Shown here piece after piece: positions 1 to 8,517 of a stretch of DNA of 64,000 nt (its first letter is position 1; every line of letters begins with the position of its first letter). Origin of the DNA: Rhodanobacter thiooxydans (lineage in GTDB: Bacteria > Pseudomonadota > Gammaproteobacteria > Xanthomonadales > Rhodanobacteraceae); the NCBI RefSeq assembly GCF_030291135.1, contig NZ_CP127409.1:2542001-2606000 (forward strand), given 5' to 3'. The position numbers and the translations under genes are program-made. The notes beneath the pieces are model-generated. The model did not search any database. It saw nothing but the letters and a program-made list of their open reading frames with translations, and had not been told where the DNA came from.

Positions 1-797
1 GTGCCAGCCCCGTAGGCATGGTTGATCGCGGTGGCGATGCGCGCGGCGGTGGTGAAGTCGGCGGTGTTGAGGTTCAGCATCAGGTCACCGCCGCCGGCGA
101 ACGAGGAGGCCACCACGCGTTCCACCGAGGCGCCGTTGGGGATGCGCCCGCTGGCGGAGATGTTCACCTGCACGCTGGAGCCGCTCTTGCCCTGCGCGCT
201 GATTCCGCCTACCACCACGCTGCCCTGCGCCACCGCGTAGACGTTGCCGTCCGCGCCGCGCAACGGCGCCATCAGCAACTGGCCGCCGCGAATGCTCTTG
301 GCGTTGCCGATCGAGGCCACGGTGACGTCGATGGTCTGGCCGGGCTTGGCGAACGGCGGCAGGTCCGCCGTGACCATCACCGCCGCGGCGTTCTTCAGCT
401 GCGGCCGCGCGCTGGCCGGCACGGTGATGCCGAACTGCTGCAGCATGTTCTCCAGGCTTTGCGTGGTGAACGGTGCCTGCGTGGTCTGGTCGCCCGAACC
501 GTCCAGGCCCACCACCAGACCGTAGCCGATCAGCTGGTTGCTGCGCACGCCGGCGACCTGCACCAGGTCGCGGATCTTGTCCGCGTGGGCGGGGGCAACA
601 ACGCCGAGCAGCAACACCAGCAGTGCGGCGACGATGCCCCTCCCCCTGCTTGCAGGGCGAGGCTGGCGACCGAAGGGGAGTCCTTCAGGTGAGGGGGTAG
701 CGCCTTTGACGTCAAGATGAAGAGCACCCCACCCCAACCCTCCCCTGCGAGCAGGGGAGGGAGCAGAAACATGCGACGTGGCGTTCATGGTGCTCAT
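1..797 (-). CDS. flgI: Flagellar P-ring protein FlgI, N-terminal part (cut by window edge)
   Basis: FlgI is secreted to the periplasm and polymerises into the P ring around the flagellar rod. Translation gives a hydrophobic stretch ([18 protein letters not shown]) and then [20 protein letters not shown], the conserved start of mature FlgI; about 265 codons lie in the window. The reading frame is open back to an ATG at 797 whose first bases overlap the flgH stop (TGATG), the usual coupled arrangement. From that start the protein carries about 54 extra residues before the hydrophobic core, and most of them are encoded by a palindromic repeat (639-760). No in-frame ATG exists closer to the hydrophobic core; the only later candidates are CTG/GTG/TTG codons inside it. 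The family assignment is sure; the true start is not. Confidence 0.9.
   Translation of the reverse strand, partial: MSTMNATSHVSAPSPARRGGLGWGALHLDVKGATPSPEGLPFGRQPRPASRGRGIVAALLVLLLGVVAPAHADKIRDLVQVAGVRSNQLIGYGLVVGLDGSGDQTTQAPFTTQSLENMLQQFGITVPASARPQLKNAAAVMVTADLPPFAKPGQTIDVTVASIGNAKSIRGGQLLMAPLRGADGNVYAVAQGSVVVGGISAQGKSGSSVQVNISASGRIPNGASVERVVASSFAGGGDLMLNLNTADFTTAARIATAINHAYGAG
639..760. repeat. Dispersed palindromic (MITE-like) element inside flgI
   Basis: The ends are inverted: GCGAGCAGGGGAGG at 747-760 and CCTCCCCCTGCTTGC at 639-653 are near-complements. Next to the first end is the tract CCCCACCCCAACCCTCCCC. The same organisation, with the same ends, the same GGTTGGGGTGGGG tract and an internal ACTCCCCTTCGGTCGC-like segment, recurs at 30289-30415. 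Here the element lies within the reading frame of flgI and is open in that frame. No transposase is encoded, so if mobile it would need a helper. Confidence 0.75.
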
Positions 798-1489
798 CAG
801 AACGGCATCCACTTGGAATTGAAGAAGCGCGACAGCCAGCCGCGCGAGTTCGCGTCGGCCAGCGTGCCGCGGCCGGTGTAGCTGATCCGCGCATCGGCGA
901 CGCGGGTGGATGGCACCACGTTGTCCTGGCCGATGTCCTGCGGGCGCACGATGCCGGAGATGCGCACCAGTTCCTGGCCCTGGTTGATGGTCAGCCACTT
1001 CTCGCCGCGCACCAGCAGGTTGCCGTTGCTGAGGCGCTGCGCCACGGTAACGGTGATCTGCCCGGTGAGCTGGTTGCTCTGCGTGCTGGAGCCGGCGCCG
1101 TCGAAGCTGCGCTCGCCGTCCAGCCCGATGTTCGCCAGCTTGCCGCCGATCGACAGGTTCTGGCCGAGCACGGTGGGCGAGGCGATCTTGGCCTTGTCGG
1201 TCTTGCTGGTGCTGGTGGTGGCCTTCTTGCTGGCCTGGGTGCTCTCGACCAGCGCCACGGTGAGGATGTCGCCCACGCGGTGCGCGCGCGGGTCGGTGAA
1301 CAGCTCCATGTTCTGCTGGTCGTGATAGATCGAGCCGTCGGCCTGCGCCGGCGCGACCTGCGGCGCGGGCGGCGGCGTCGGCGCCCACTCGGCATCGTCG
1401 TGCGCGCGCGGGCCGCTGGCGCAGCCTGCCAGCACGGCCAGCACGGCCAGCACGAACAACACTAAGGGATAGCGACGAACGGACATCAT
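797..1489 (-). CDS. flgH: Flagellar L-ring lipoprotein FlgH
   Basis: FlgH forms the outer-membrane L ring, the bushing through which the rod passes. The 230-residue protein begins with a lipoprotein signal ending in VLAGC, so Cys22 or Cys23 should be lipidated. The C-terminal half has the family core ([17 protein letters not shown], then [15 protein letters not shown]). Two ATG codons stand in tandem at the start; 1489 is used here. It lies between flgG (8-bp gap) and flgI (overlapping stop and start) in the flgB-to-flgI transcription unit. Confidence 0.97.
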   Translation of the reverse strand: MMSVRRYPLVLFVLAVLAVLAGCASGPRAHDDAEWAPTPPPAPQVAPAQADGSIYHDQQNMELFTDPRAHRVGDILTVALVESTQASKKATTSTSKTDKAKIASPTVLGQNLSIGGKLANIGLDGERSFDGAGSSTQSNQLTGQITVTVAQRLSNGNLLVRGEKWLTINQGQELVRISGIVRPQDIGQDNVVPSTRVADARISYTGRGTLADANSRGWLSRFFNSKWMPF

Positions 1490-1497
1490 GGCGCGCC

Positions 1498-2283
1498 TCA
1501 GGTCTTGTTGGTGAGGAACTGCAGCATCGAATCGGCGGCGGACACCGCCTTGGAATTCATCTCGTAGGTGCGCTGGGTTTCGATCATGTCGACCATCTGC
1601 TCCACCACGTTGACGTTGGAGCTTTCCAGCGCGCCCTGCGCCAACGTGCCCAGGCCGTTGAGACCCGGCTGGCCGATTTGTGGCGAACCGCTGGAGGCGG
1701 TTTCCAGATAGAGGTTGTCGCCGTTCGGCTGCAAGCCGGCGGGGTTGATGAAGTCGGCCAGCTGCACGGTGCCGATCTGCTGCGTGGCGGCCTGGCCCGG
1801 CACGCTCACGCTGATGGTGCCGTCGCTGCCGATGGTGATGCTCTGCGCATTGGCCGGCACGCTCACGGCCGGGTCCACCGCGTAGCCGTTGGCAGTGACG
1901 ATCTGTCCGTTCTGGTCCAGGTGCAGCGAACCGTCGCGGGTATAGGCGATGCTGCCGTCAGGCATCGTCACCTGCAGGAAGCCGCGGCCCTGCACGGCCA
2001 CGTCCAGCGAGTTGCCGGTCTGCTCGATGTTGCCCTGGGTGAACAGCTTTTCGCTGCCGACCACGCGCACGCCGGTGCCCAGCATCAGCCCGGCCGGCGC
2101 CTGGGTCTGCTCGGTGGTCTGCCCACCGGGCTGGCGCAGGTTCTGGTAGACCAGGTCCTGGAACGAGGCGCGCGCGCTCTTGTAGCCGGTGGTGTTGGCG
2201 TTGGCGAGGTTGTTCGAGATCACGTCCATGCGCGTCTGCTGCGCATCGAGGCCGGTCTTGGCTACCCACAGGGATGAGAACAT
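1498..2283 (-). CDS. flgG: Flagellar distal rod protein FlgG
   Basis: FlgG builds the distal rod that spans the periplasm through the P and L rings. It is exported by the flagellar type III apparatus, so it has no signal peptide. The 261-residue protein starts [20 protein letters not shown], the typical FlgG N-terminus, followed by the rod signature [15 protein letters not shown]. It ends in the conserved C-terminal helix ([20 protein letters not shown]). Length is normal for the family. It sits between flgF and flgH in the operon. Confidence 0.98.
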   Translation of the reverse strand: MFSSLWVAKTGLDAQQTRMDVISNNLANANTTGYKSARASFQDLVYQNLRQPGGQTTEQTQAPAGLMLGTGVRVVGSEKLFTQGNIEQTGNSLDVAVQGRGFLQVTMPDGSIAYTRDGSLHLDQNGQIVTANGYAVDPAVSVPANAQSITIGSDGTISVSVPGQAATQQIGTVQLADFINPAGLQPNGDNLYLETASSGSPQIGQPGLNGLGTLAQGALESSNVNVVEQMVDMIETQRTYEMNSKAVSAADSMLQFLTNKT

Positions 2284-2334
2284 GTCGATGGACTCCGTCT
2301 GGACGTCTGGATGTCTTTATGAAATACGTATGGA

Positions 2335-3075
2335 TCAGGTCATCTGCAGCAGGCGCGAAGCCGACTGCGCGTTTTCGTCGGCGCTGTGGATGGCGCGGAT
2401 CTGCAATTCGTACTGGCGCGACAGCTGGATCATCTGCACCAGGGTCTGCGACGGGTTGACGTTGCTGGATTCGAGCACGCCGGACTTCAGGGTGACCGCC
2501 GGGTCGACATCTGCCGTGCCGCCGCCGCTCAGATGCATCAGCCCGTCGCTGCCCAGCGCGAGCTGGTCGGTTGCCGGGTTGACCAGCTTGATGCGGCCGA
2601 CAGCGGCGATCGTCTCCGGTCCCTGCCCCATCGGCACCACCGACACGGTGCCATCGGCGCCGATGTTCATCTGCGCGCTCTGCGGCACGCTGATCGGGCC
2701 GCCCTCGCCAAGCACCAGGTTGCCGCGGGCGTCGGTGAGCAGGCCGTCGGGAGTCAGCCGCAGCTCGCCGGCGCGGGTATAGCCCTCGCTGCCGTCAGCA
2801 CCCTGCACCGCGATCCAGCCCTGCCCTTGCACCGACACGTCGAGTTCGCGGCCGGTCTCGACCTGACCGCCCTCGCGCATGTCCACGCCCAGGCCCTGCG
2901 CCACGCCGTTGATCCGCGTGGGCATGCCCGGGCCCTGCACCGACAACGGCTGGAACGCCGACAGCTGCGCCTTGAAGCCGACCGTGTCGGCGTTGGCCAG
3001 GTTGTGCGCCACCTCGGACTGCGCCCGCATCATCTGCGTGGCGCCGGTCATGGCTACGTAAAGCGATCTGTCCAT
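2335..3075 (-). CDS. flgF: Flagellar proximal rod protein FlgF
   Basis: FlgF is a minor proximal rod subunit exported by the flagellar type III system. The 246-residue product begins MDRSLYVAMTGATQMMRAQS, characteristic of FlgF, and has the rod-family element EVAHNLANADTVGFK. It ends with the QMIQLSRQYELQIR helix. Size and position between flgE and flgG are standard. The roughly 50-bp gap to flgG and 91-bp gap from flgE hold no obvious terminator. Confidence 0.97.
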   Translation of the reverse strand: MDRSLYVAMTGATQMMRAQSEVAHNLANADTVGFKAQLSAFQPLSVQGPGMPTRINGVAQGLGVDMREGGQVETGRELDVSVQGQGWIAVQGADGSEGYTRAGELRLTPDGLLTDARGNLVLGEGGPISVPQSAQMNIGADGTVSVVPMGQGPETIAAVGRIKLVNPATDQLALGSDGLMHLSGGGTADVDPAVTLKSGVLESSNVNPSQTLVQMIQLSRQYELQIRAIHSADENAQSASRLLQMT

Positions 3076-3166
3076 GTGGATTCCCGGGCGTGGTCAGTGG
3101 AGAACGAGAAACAGGCAGGGTGCGGCGATCCGCTTCTCCTGTTTCCCATTTCCTATTCCCATCCCC

Positions 3167-4390
3167 TCAATTGCGAATGTTGATGATGGTCTGGGTCAGC
3201 TGGTTGTCGGTGGAGATCACCTGCGCATTGGCCTGGTAGTTGCGCTGTGCCTTGATCATGTTGACCAGCTGCGCGGTGAGGTCGGCGGTGTTGGAGGCCT
3301 CCAGCGCGCCGGCCTGCACGCTGCCGAAGGTGCCGTTGCCGGCGGCACCCATCACCGGCGTGCCGGAATCGTAGGAAGCGGCCCAGTTGGTGTTGTCCAG
3401 CTGGCGCAGGCCCTGCTCGTTGGAGAACTGCGCCATGGCCAGCTGTCCCAGTGCGGTGGTCTGGCCATTGGAATACTTCGCCTGCACCACGCCCTCGCGC
3501 GACACATCGATGCTGGCCAGCACGCCGGTCGGATAGCCGTCCGTATTGATTGCACTGGCAGCGTAGGTATTGCCGAACTGGGTTGCCTTGCTCATGTCCA
3601 GGGTCAGCTGCATGGGATTGGAGCCCGGGCTGACCGTCACTGCCGGGAAACTCAGCTTGCCGTTGGCGGGCGCAACCAGCGCGCCGCTGCTGTTGAACGT
3701 GATGGACTGGGATGCGCCGGTCGAGGCACCGTCGATGTACAGGTTCGCGTTCCACACGTTGGCGGCCGGATCCTTGACGAAGTACACGGTGCCGCTGTGG
3801 GTGGCGCCGAGCGAATCGTAGGCAGTGAACGGCGTGGCCTGGTTGTAGCTGGTCGGATCGTTGCGCGGATCGAACGGCGTGGCGGGCGCCACGGCATCGG
3901 AGGGCAGGTTCAGCGACATCTGCACGGTGCTGGTGGCCTTGGCGGCATTCTGCGAGGTGAGCAACTGCAGGTCCGTCAGCGTGCTGGTGTCGAAGGTGCC
4001 ATTGGACAGCGCCGGAAACACCTGCAGTCGCTGACCGTTGGCGTTTGTCACGAACCCGGCCTGGTCCTTCTGGAATGCACCGGCGCGGGTATAGGAGTAA
4101 CCCTTGCCGTCATGCAACGTGAAAAAGCCTTCGCCGCTGATGGCGAAATCGAGGCTGTTGTTGGTCGTCTCCACGCTGCCACCGGTGAATTGCTGGGCCA
4201 CGTTGGTCAAGCGCACGCCGCTGCCGATCTGGGTGGCGCTGAGGTTGGGGCCGGCGGCATTGAACAGCTCGGCGAATTGCGCGCGCGAACCCTTGAAGCC
4301 GGTGGTGGCGGTGTTGGCGATGTTGTTGGCGGTGACCTCGAGATCCGAGGAGGCCGCGTTGAGACCGCTCAATGCAATGTTGAAAGGCAT
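3167..4390 (-). CDS. flgE: Flagellar hook protein FlgE
   Basis: FlgE polymerises into the hook, the universal joint between rod and filament. The 407-residue protein has the N-terminal signature MPFNIALSGLNAASSDLEVT with NNIANTATTGFKGSRAQFAE, a large variable middle region and the C-terminal helix DLTAQLVNMIKAQRNYQANA. Length is typical for a Xanthomonas-type FlgE. It follows flgD, which encodes the capping protein needed for its assembly. Confidence 0.98.
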   Translation of the reverse strand: MPFNIALSGLNAASSDLEVTANNIANTATTGFKGSRAQFAELFNAAGPNLSATQIGSGVRLTNVAQQFTGGSVETTNNSLDFAISGEGFFTLHDGKGYSYTRAGAFQKDQAGFVTNANGQRLQVFPALSNGTFDTSTLTDLQLLTSQNAAKATSTVQMSLNLPSDAVAPATPFDPRNDPTSYNQATPFTAYDSLGATHSGTVYFVKDPAANVWNANLYIDGASTGASQSITFNSSGALVAPANGKLSFPAVTVSPGSNPMQLTLDMSKATQFGNTYAASAINTDGYPTGVLASIDVSREGVVQAKYSNGQTTALGQLAMAQFSNEQGLRQLDNTNWAASYDSGTPVMGAAGNGTFGSVQAGALEASNTADLTAQLVNMIKAQRNYQANAQVISTDNQLTQTIINIRN

Positions 4391-4427
4391 CCGAGTAATT
4401 CCTCTGTGTTGAAGCCCCGCGGGGCCA

Positions 4428-5075
4428 TCAGTTGATCTGCGCGACCTGACTCAGCAGGGCCCCACCAAAACCATCCACATCCAGATAGACGCCGTCGCTG
4501 CCGGTCATGCCCACGCCGTTGACCCTGCCGGCCACGTAAGTCGCCACGGCGGTGCTGCCGGCCTGTGCCTTGAGTCCGTAGGCACCGACGGGAAGCGTCG
4601 TGCCGCCTTCATCCTTGCCGTCCCAGTGGAACGCCACCAGGCCTGCCGTGGGCGTACCCAGGTTGAGCGTGCGCAGCACGTTGCCGCTCGCGTCGGTGAC
4701 CTGCACCAGCACCGTGCCACCACCATCGGGCACGTTCACCGCGCCATCCAGACCACTGGCTTGCAGCTGGCCGACCGCCGATGGCACGGTGACGCTGCGC
4801 CCCACCATGCCGCTGGCCTGCAGCATCTGGTTGCCCTGCAGCGATTTGCCCAGACTGTCGAAGGAGGTCTGCAGCGATTGCGTCGCCGAGACCTGGCTGA
4901 TCTGCGCCAGCTGGCTGACCATCTGCGACGAATCCATCGGCTTGGTCGGGTCCTGGTTGCGCATCTGCTGCACCAGCAGGCTCAGGAAGTCGGCCTGGCC
5001 GAGGGTCTTTTCCTTGCCCACGCTGGCCGCCTGCGCGGCGCTGGAGCCTACGCCGGAAACATTCATGTCGCTCAT
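4428..5075 (-). CDS. flgD: Flagellar hook-capping protein FlgD
   Basis: FlgD forms the temporary scaffold at the tip of the growing hook. The 215-residue protein has the conserved N-terminal segment GQADFLSLLVQQMRNQDPTK followed by MDSSQMVSQLAQISQV. It then has the tudor/FlgD Ig-like region (FHWDGKDEGGTTLPVG) typical of the C-terminal half. It sits between flgC and flgE with short gaps on each side. Confidence 0.97.
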   Translation of the reverse strand: MSDMNVSGVGSSAAQAASVGKEKTLGQADFLSLLVQQMRNQDPTKPMDSSQMVSQLAQISQVSATQSLQTSFDSLGKSLQGNQMLQASGMVGRSVTVPSAVGQLQASGLDGAVNVPDGGGTVLVQVTDASGNVLRTLNLGTPTAGLVAFHWDGKDEGGTTLPVGAYGLKAQAGSTAVATYVAGRVNGVGMTGSDGVYLDVDGFGGALLSQVAQIN

Positions 5076-5100
5076 GCCGCATGCCTCATGGTTCGCCGCC

Positions 5101-5517
5101 TCACTTGCCCAGGTCCAGCGTCTTCTGCATCAGCTGGCGCGTGGAATTCATCACCTCGACGTTGTTCTGGTACGAACGCGAGGCGGAGATCATGTTGACC
5201 AGCTCGTCCACCGGGTTGACGTTGCTGCTGTAGACGTAGCCGTCGGCGTCGGCCAGCGGGTTGCCGGGTTCGTAGCGGCTGGGGATCGCCGCCTGGCTCT
5301 CGCTGACGCCGAGCACCTGCACGCCTTCGCCCGGCGCATCGCTGCCGTCCAGCCGGTTCTTCACCGCGGCGAACAGCGGTTCGCGCGCGCGGTAGGCCGC
5401 TTCCGGCGTGGTCGCCACGCTGTCGGCATTGGCGAGGTTGCTGGCCACCGTGTTCAGGCGCAGCGACTGCGCCGCCATGCCGGAACCGGCCACGTTGAAA
5501 ATCGAGAAGAGTGACAT
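5101..5517 (-). CDS. flgC: Flagellar proximal rod protein FlgC
   Basis: FlgC is a proximal rod subunit. The ATG at 5517 gives 138 residues starting MSLFSIFNVAGSGMAAQSLR, with NTVASNLANADSVATT and the C-terminal EVMNSTRQLMQKTLDLGK, all standard for FlgC. Its ATG overlaps the flgB stop by one base (TGATG), indicating translational coupling. Longer open frames upstream would run back through flgB and are not used. Confidence 0.97.
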   Translation of the reverse strand: MSLFSIFNVAGSGMAAQSLRLNTVASNLANADSVATTPEAAYRAREPLFAAVKNRLDGSDAPGEGVQVLGVSESQAAIPSRYEPGNPLADADGYVYSSNVNPVDELVNMISASRSYQNNVEVMNSTRQLMQKTLDLGK

Positions 5518-5918
5518 CAGCCCTGGCCTCCGCTGATGGCGGTGCGCAGCATGCGGATCTGCGCGGTGATGAAGGACAGGCTGGCCTGGTAGTGCACGCC
5601 GTTGGCGGCGAAGGCGGCCTGCTCGGCCTGTGCATCGACGGTATTGCCGTCCATGCTCGGCTGGGTCGGCACGCGGTACGCCAACCCGTCCGCCGCCGGC
5701 CCGGCCGCATCGATCTGGCCGGGCCCGGTCGCCTGCAACGGCAGCGTGTCCGAAGCGCCACCCGCGGCGGCCAGCACCTTGCGGAAGTCGATGTCGCGGG
5801 CCAGGTAGCCGGGTGTATCGGCGTTGGCCAGGTTGTTGGCCAGCACTTCGGTACGGCGCTGCCACAGATCCAGTGCCTGGGTGTGGATGCCGAACAGGTT
5901 GTCAGGGGTCAGGGACAT
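5517..5918 (-). CDS. flgB: Flagellar proximal rod protein FlgB
   Basis: FlgB is the most proximal rod protein and the first gene of this rod/hook operon. Starting at the ATG at 5918, the 133-residue product reads MSLTPDNLFGIHTQALDLWQ, then VLANNLANADTPGYLARDID, the FlgB signature. An open frame continues 19 codons further upstream but would run towards the promoter and lacks family similarity. A sigma-54 promoter match lies about 38 bases upstream. Confidence 0.97.
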   Translation of the reverse strand: MSLTPDNLFGIHTQALDLWQRRTEVLANNLANADTPGYLARDIDFRKVLAAAGGASDTLPLQATGPGQIDAAGPAADGLAYRVPTQPSMDGNTVDAQAEQAAFAANGVHYQASLSFITAQIRMLRTAISGGQG

Positions 5919-5955
5919 CGCTTCGCTCCGCGTGCAGTTGCCGCACGGAGCTGGA

Positions 5956-5971
5956 GGCAAATTGCATGCCA
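5956..5971 (-). promoter_or_regulatory. Sigma-54 promoter of the flgB operon
   Basis: Read on the minus strand the site is TGGCATGCAATTTGCC. It matches the RpoN consensus TGGCACG-N4-TTGCW with the -24 GG and -12 GC correctly spaced; position 6 is T instead of C. The expected transcription start is about 12 bases past the GC, leaving a short leader before the flgB ATG at 5918. In polar-flagellated gammaproteobacteria, rod and hook genes are class II genes activated by FleQ and RpoN, which fits. Confidence 0.8.
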
Positions 5972-6087
5972 CCACGGGAGAAAGCGTTGCTGCAGCTGGG
6001 CTGGCGAGGCCATGCCCGCGACGCGACGAAGGCGCCGCCGGCGAAAAGACGGATTGTTGACGCTGCCTGGCGCGAGCTGCGCCGGAG

Positions 6088-7026
6088 TCAGCCTGCCGGC
6101 GCTTCCGCCGGCTCCGGCAGCAGCTCCAGCACGGCCTGCGCCAGCAGGTCCGGCTGGAACTTGGCGACGAAGCCGTCGGCCTTGACCTCCTTCACCATCG
6201 CCTCGTTGAAGATGCCGCTGAGCGAGCTGTGCAGCACCACCTTGAGCTGGCGCAGGCCCGGCGTCTCGCGGATCGCGCGGGTCAGCGCGTAGCCGTCCAG
6301 GCGCGGCATCTCGATGTCCGACACCACCAGCTTGACCCCATCGGCAGGATCGCCCGCAGCGAGTTGCTGCAGGCGCTCGAGCGCCTCGCGGCCATCCGTC
6401 GCCACCACGCACTCGATGTTCATCTGCTTGAACAGGCCGACCAGCCGGCGACGGGCGATCAGCGAATCGTCCACCACCATCACCCGCCGCGACGACAGCG
6501 CGCGGGTGTCGGCGGCGCGCTGCATCTGCACGGACAGTTCGGCCGGTGCCGCATCGATGCTGGCCAGCACGTGCTCCACGTCGACCACCGCCATCAGCGC
6601 GCCATCGATGCGGGTTACCGCGTTGACCCGCGCGCCGAAGCCCAGGTTGCTCGGCGGCGCCACCAGCGTCTCGCCCGCGCACTGCACCATGCGCTGCAGG
6701 TCCGCCACCAGGAAGCCCTGCACCGAACGGCTGAACTCGGTCACCATCAGGTGCGCCGACTCCACCTCGCGCAGCGGCGCATAGCCCAGCGCGGCGGCCA
6801 GGTCGATCACCGGGATGGTCTGCCCGCGGTAGTCGCAACTGCCGGCCAGCAAGGCATGTACGCCCGGCATGCGTTCCAGCGGCGGACGTCGCAGCACCTC
6901 GCGCACCTTGAACACGTTGATGCCGAACAGCTGTTCGTCGCCGAGCCGGAACAGCAGCATGGCCACGCGGTTGTGCCCGGCCAGCCGGGTGTGCTGCTCC
7001 ACTTTTTCCAGCAACGTGCCGCCCAT
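6088..7026 (-). CDS. cheV: Chemotaxis coupling protein CheV (CheW-receiver fusion)
   Basis: CheV couples chemoreceptors to the kinase CheA and tunes it through a phosphorylatable receiver. From the ATG at 7026 the protein has 312 residues. The N-terminal half is a CheW domain ([20 protein letters not shown], then [13 protein letters not shown]). The C-terminal half is a receiver with [13 protein letters not shown] (acidic pocket), the phospho-acceptor region [13 protein letters not shown] and the conserved Lys in the VAKFQPD region. The frame stays open far upstream, but that stretch is antisense to the next gene. It follows a sigma-28 promoter match. Confidence 0.95.
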   Translation of the reverse strand: MGGTLLEKVEQHTRLAGHNRVAMLLFRLGDEQLFGINVFKVREVLRRPPLERMPGVHALLAGSCDYRGQTIPVIDLAAALGYAPLREVESAHLMVTEFSRSVQGFLVADLQRMVQCAGETLVAPPSNLGFGARVNAVTRIDGALMAVVDVEHVLASIDAAPAELSVQMQRAADTRALSSRRVMVVDDSLIARRRLVGLFKQMNIECVVATDGREALERLQQLAAGDPADGVKLVVSDIEMPRLDGYALTRAIRETPGLRQLKVVLHSSLSGIFNEAMVKEVKADGFVAKFQPDLLAQAVLELLPEPAEAPAG

Positions 7027-7072
7027 GCGGACTCCTCGGGTGCGTTGCCGCCATGGCGGCTGTCCGCGTTGG

Positions 7073-7099
7073 CTATCGGCCGTAACCCGGCGCGCTTGA
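7073..7099 (-). promoter_or_regulatory. Sigma-28 (FliA) promoter upstream of cheV
   Basis: On the minus strand: TCAAGCGC, 11 bases, GCCGATAG. The -10 element matches the FliA consensus GCCGATAA in seven of eight positions and the spacer is exactly 11. The -35 element matches TAAAGTTT only partly (T.AAG). It lies about 47 bases before the cheV ATG. Placement of a chemotaxis gene under FliA agrees with known flagellar hierarchies. Confidence 0.6.
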
Positions 7100-7123
7100 G
7101 CGGCCATTGCCGCGCAATCTCTG

Positions 7124-7139
7124 TGGCATGCGACTTGCT
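7124..7139 (+). promoter_or_regulatory. Sigma-54 promoter upstream of the chemoreceptor-flgA unit
   Basis: TGGCATGCGACTTGCT matches the RpoN consensus TGGCACG-N4-TTGCW at every defined position except position 6, with correct -24/-12 spacing. It lies about 75 bases before the ATG at 7213 and only 3 bases before a sigma-28 match on the same strand. Confidence 0.7.
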
Positions 7140-7142
7140 TCC

Positions 7143-7169
7143 TCAAGTTCCAAAGGTTTTTGTCGATGC
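7143..7169 (+). promoter_or_regulatory. Sigma-28 (FliA) promoter upstream of the chemoreceptor-flgA unit
   Basis: TCAAGTTC, an 11-base spacer, then GTCGATGC. This matches the FliA consensus TAAAGTTT-N11-GCCGATAA at most positions with exact spacing. It directly follows the sigma-54 match, so the transcription unit starting at 7213 may be read by both sigma factors at different stages of flagellum assembly. Confidence 0.65.
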
Positions 7170-7212
7170 ACCGGTTGCACTCCCGCGCCATACACAAGGT
7201 GATCTCCGCCCC

Positions 7213-8517
7213 ATGAGCCTGATCTGGAACCAGCACCTCACTGCCCTGGTGGAGGCCGCTGCCGCGGGCGACGACGTGAAGCTCGCCGCGTTGCGGCGCC
7301 GCTACCCGCGCGCGGCGCTGGCGCTGGCGCCGTTGCTTGCCCGCGTCGCCAGCCGCCCGCCCGCTTCCGTGGCGCTGCAGACGGTGGAACAGCAGAGCCT
7401 GGTACTCGGCGCGGTGCAGCAACTGTCGCGCGAGCAGGCGGCACTGGAGAAGGCCGCCAGCGAAGGCCGCGGCAGCGTCGATCGCTTGACGGACGGCAGC
7501 GCCGGTATCTCGACGGCACTGCAGCAGATCGGCGCCGATCTCGACCAGGCCGGACAGGCCGGGCAGGCTGGCGAACGCAGCGTCAGCGAGCTCGACGGCC
7601 AGCTGCGGCTGCTGCGCAGCGCGCTGTCGGCGATGAACCGCAACCAGAGCAAGCTGGCCGAGCAGGTCGCGCAGATCCGCAAGCTGACCGGCGTGGTGCA
7701 GGAGATCGCGCACCAGACCAACCTGGTGGCGCTGAACGCGGCGATCGAGGCCGCGCGTGCTGGCGAGGCGGGCCGCGGCTTCGCCGTGGTGGCCGACGAG
7801 GTCAAGCAGCTGGCGGAAAAGACCACGCTCACCACGACCGAAATCGAGACCGTCACCGGTTCGATCGGCGATTTTTCGCTGCAACTGGACGGCGACGTGC
7901 AGCACGGTCTGCAGCAGCTCGAGCGTGCGCAGGCCGGCGTCGGCCAGTCCGGCGCCACCCTGCGCGAGGGCCGCGAAGTCCTGCAGGCCGCCAGCGGGCG
8001 CATCCACAAGCTGCAACAAAACCACGACGTGCAACACGCTCGCGCCACCGCGGCGCAGGCCGCGCTCGGCGCGCTGCAACGTCGCGGCAACGAGGCGCGC
8101 CGCCAGTCCGACTCGCTGCATCGTGCTGCCCTGCTGGCCCACCGGCTGGGGCTGGACTGGCTGGAGGGTGAAAGCGGCCGCGACCCGGCCAGCCTCAGCC
8201 TGACCCTGCGCGAGGCAGCGCTGAACCTGCGTCAGGCGGCGGAACTGGCGCTGCTGGAACCGGGCGCGCTGGACCGGCGCTGGTTCGATACCCATGCGAT
8301 CAACCGCAGCGCCAGCCGGCTGGGTGCCCTGTACCAGGGCCATCCCGCCAGCGCCGGCCTGAACGATGGCGGCGCCCGGCTGTGCGAACAGGGCAGCCGC
8401 TTCGTCACGCTGCTGTGCGATGGCCAGCTCGAACAGGCCACCGCGCTTTCGCAGCAGATGGAGTCCGGGCGCGAGGCCCTGCTGGGGCAACTCGGCGCCC
8501 TGCTGGCAGACGCATGA
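7213..8517 (+). CDS. Soluble methyl-accepting chemotaxis-type receptor
   Basis: This is a cytoplasmic chemoreceptor-like protein of 434 residues. It has no signal peptide, membrane segment or HAMP domain. The signalling hairpin is clear: [20 protein letters not shown] followed by [20 protein letters not shown] (about residues 160-200), the tip that contacts CheA and CheW. The flanking regions are helical; the C-terminal 150 residues resemble no sensor domain I can name, and I see no CZB-type His/Cys pattern. The ATG at 7213 follows tandem sigma-54/sigma-28 promoter matches; the longer open frame upstream is antisense to cheV. Its stop overlaps the flgA ATG (ATGA), so the two are translationally coupled. 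The ligand is unknown. Confidence 0.85.
   Translation: MSLIWNQHLTALVEAAAAGDDVKLAALRRRYPRAALALAPLLARVASRPPASVALQTVEQQSLVLGAVQQLSREQAALEKAASEGRGSVDRLTDGSAGISTALQQIGADLDQAGQAGQAGERSVSELDGQLRLLRSALSAMNRNQSKLAEQVAQIRKLTGVVQEIAHQTNLVALNAAIEAARAGEAGRGFAVVADEVKQLAEKTTLTTTEIETVTGSIGDFSLQLDGDVQHGLQQLERAQAGVGQSGATLREGREVLQAASGRIHKLQQNHDVQHARATAAQAALGALQRRGNEARRQSDSLHRAALLAHRLGLDWLEGESGRDPASLSLTLREAALNLRQAAELALLEPGALDRRWFDTHAINRSASRLGALYQGHPASAGLNDGGARLCEQGSRFVTLLCDGQLEQATALSQQMESGREALLGQLGALLADA

Noticed and set aside
2319..2334. ATGAAATACGTATGGA between flgG and flgF as a further operator copy
   Set aside because: It differs from the 15-mer by an extra A that breaks the half-site spacing and lies inside the flagellar operon; probably chance.
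6088..8490. An 800-codon open frame covering cheV and antisense to the chemoreceptor
   Set aside because: Only the part below 7026 shows CheW and receiver motifs; the upstream part is a GC-rich antisense shadow of the receptor gene and crosses its promoters.
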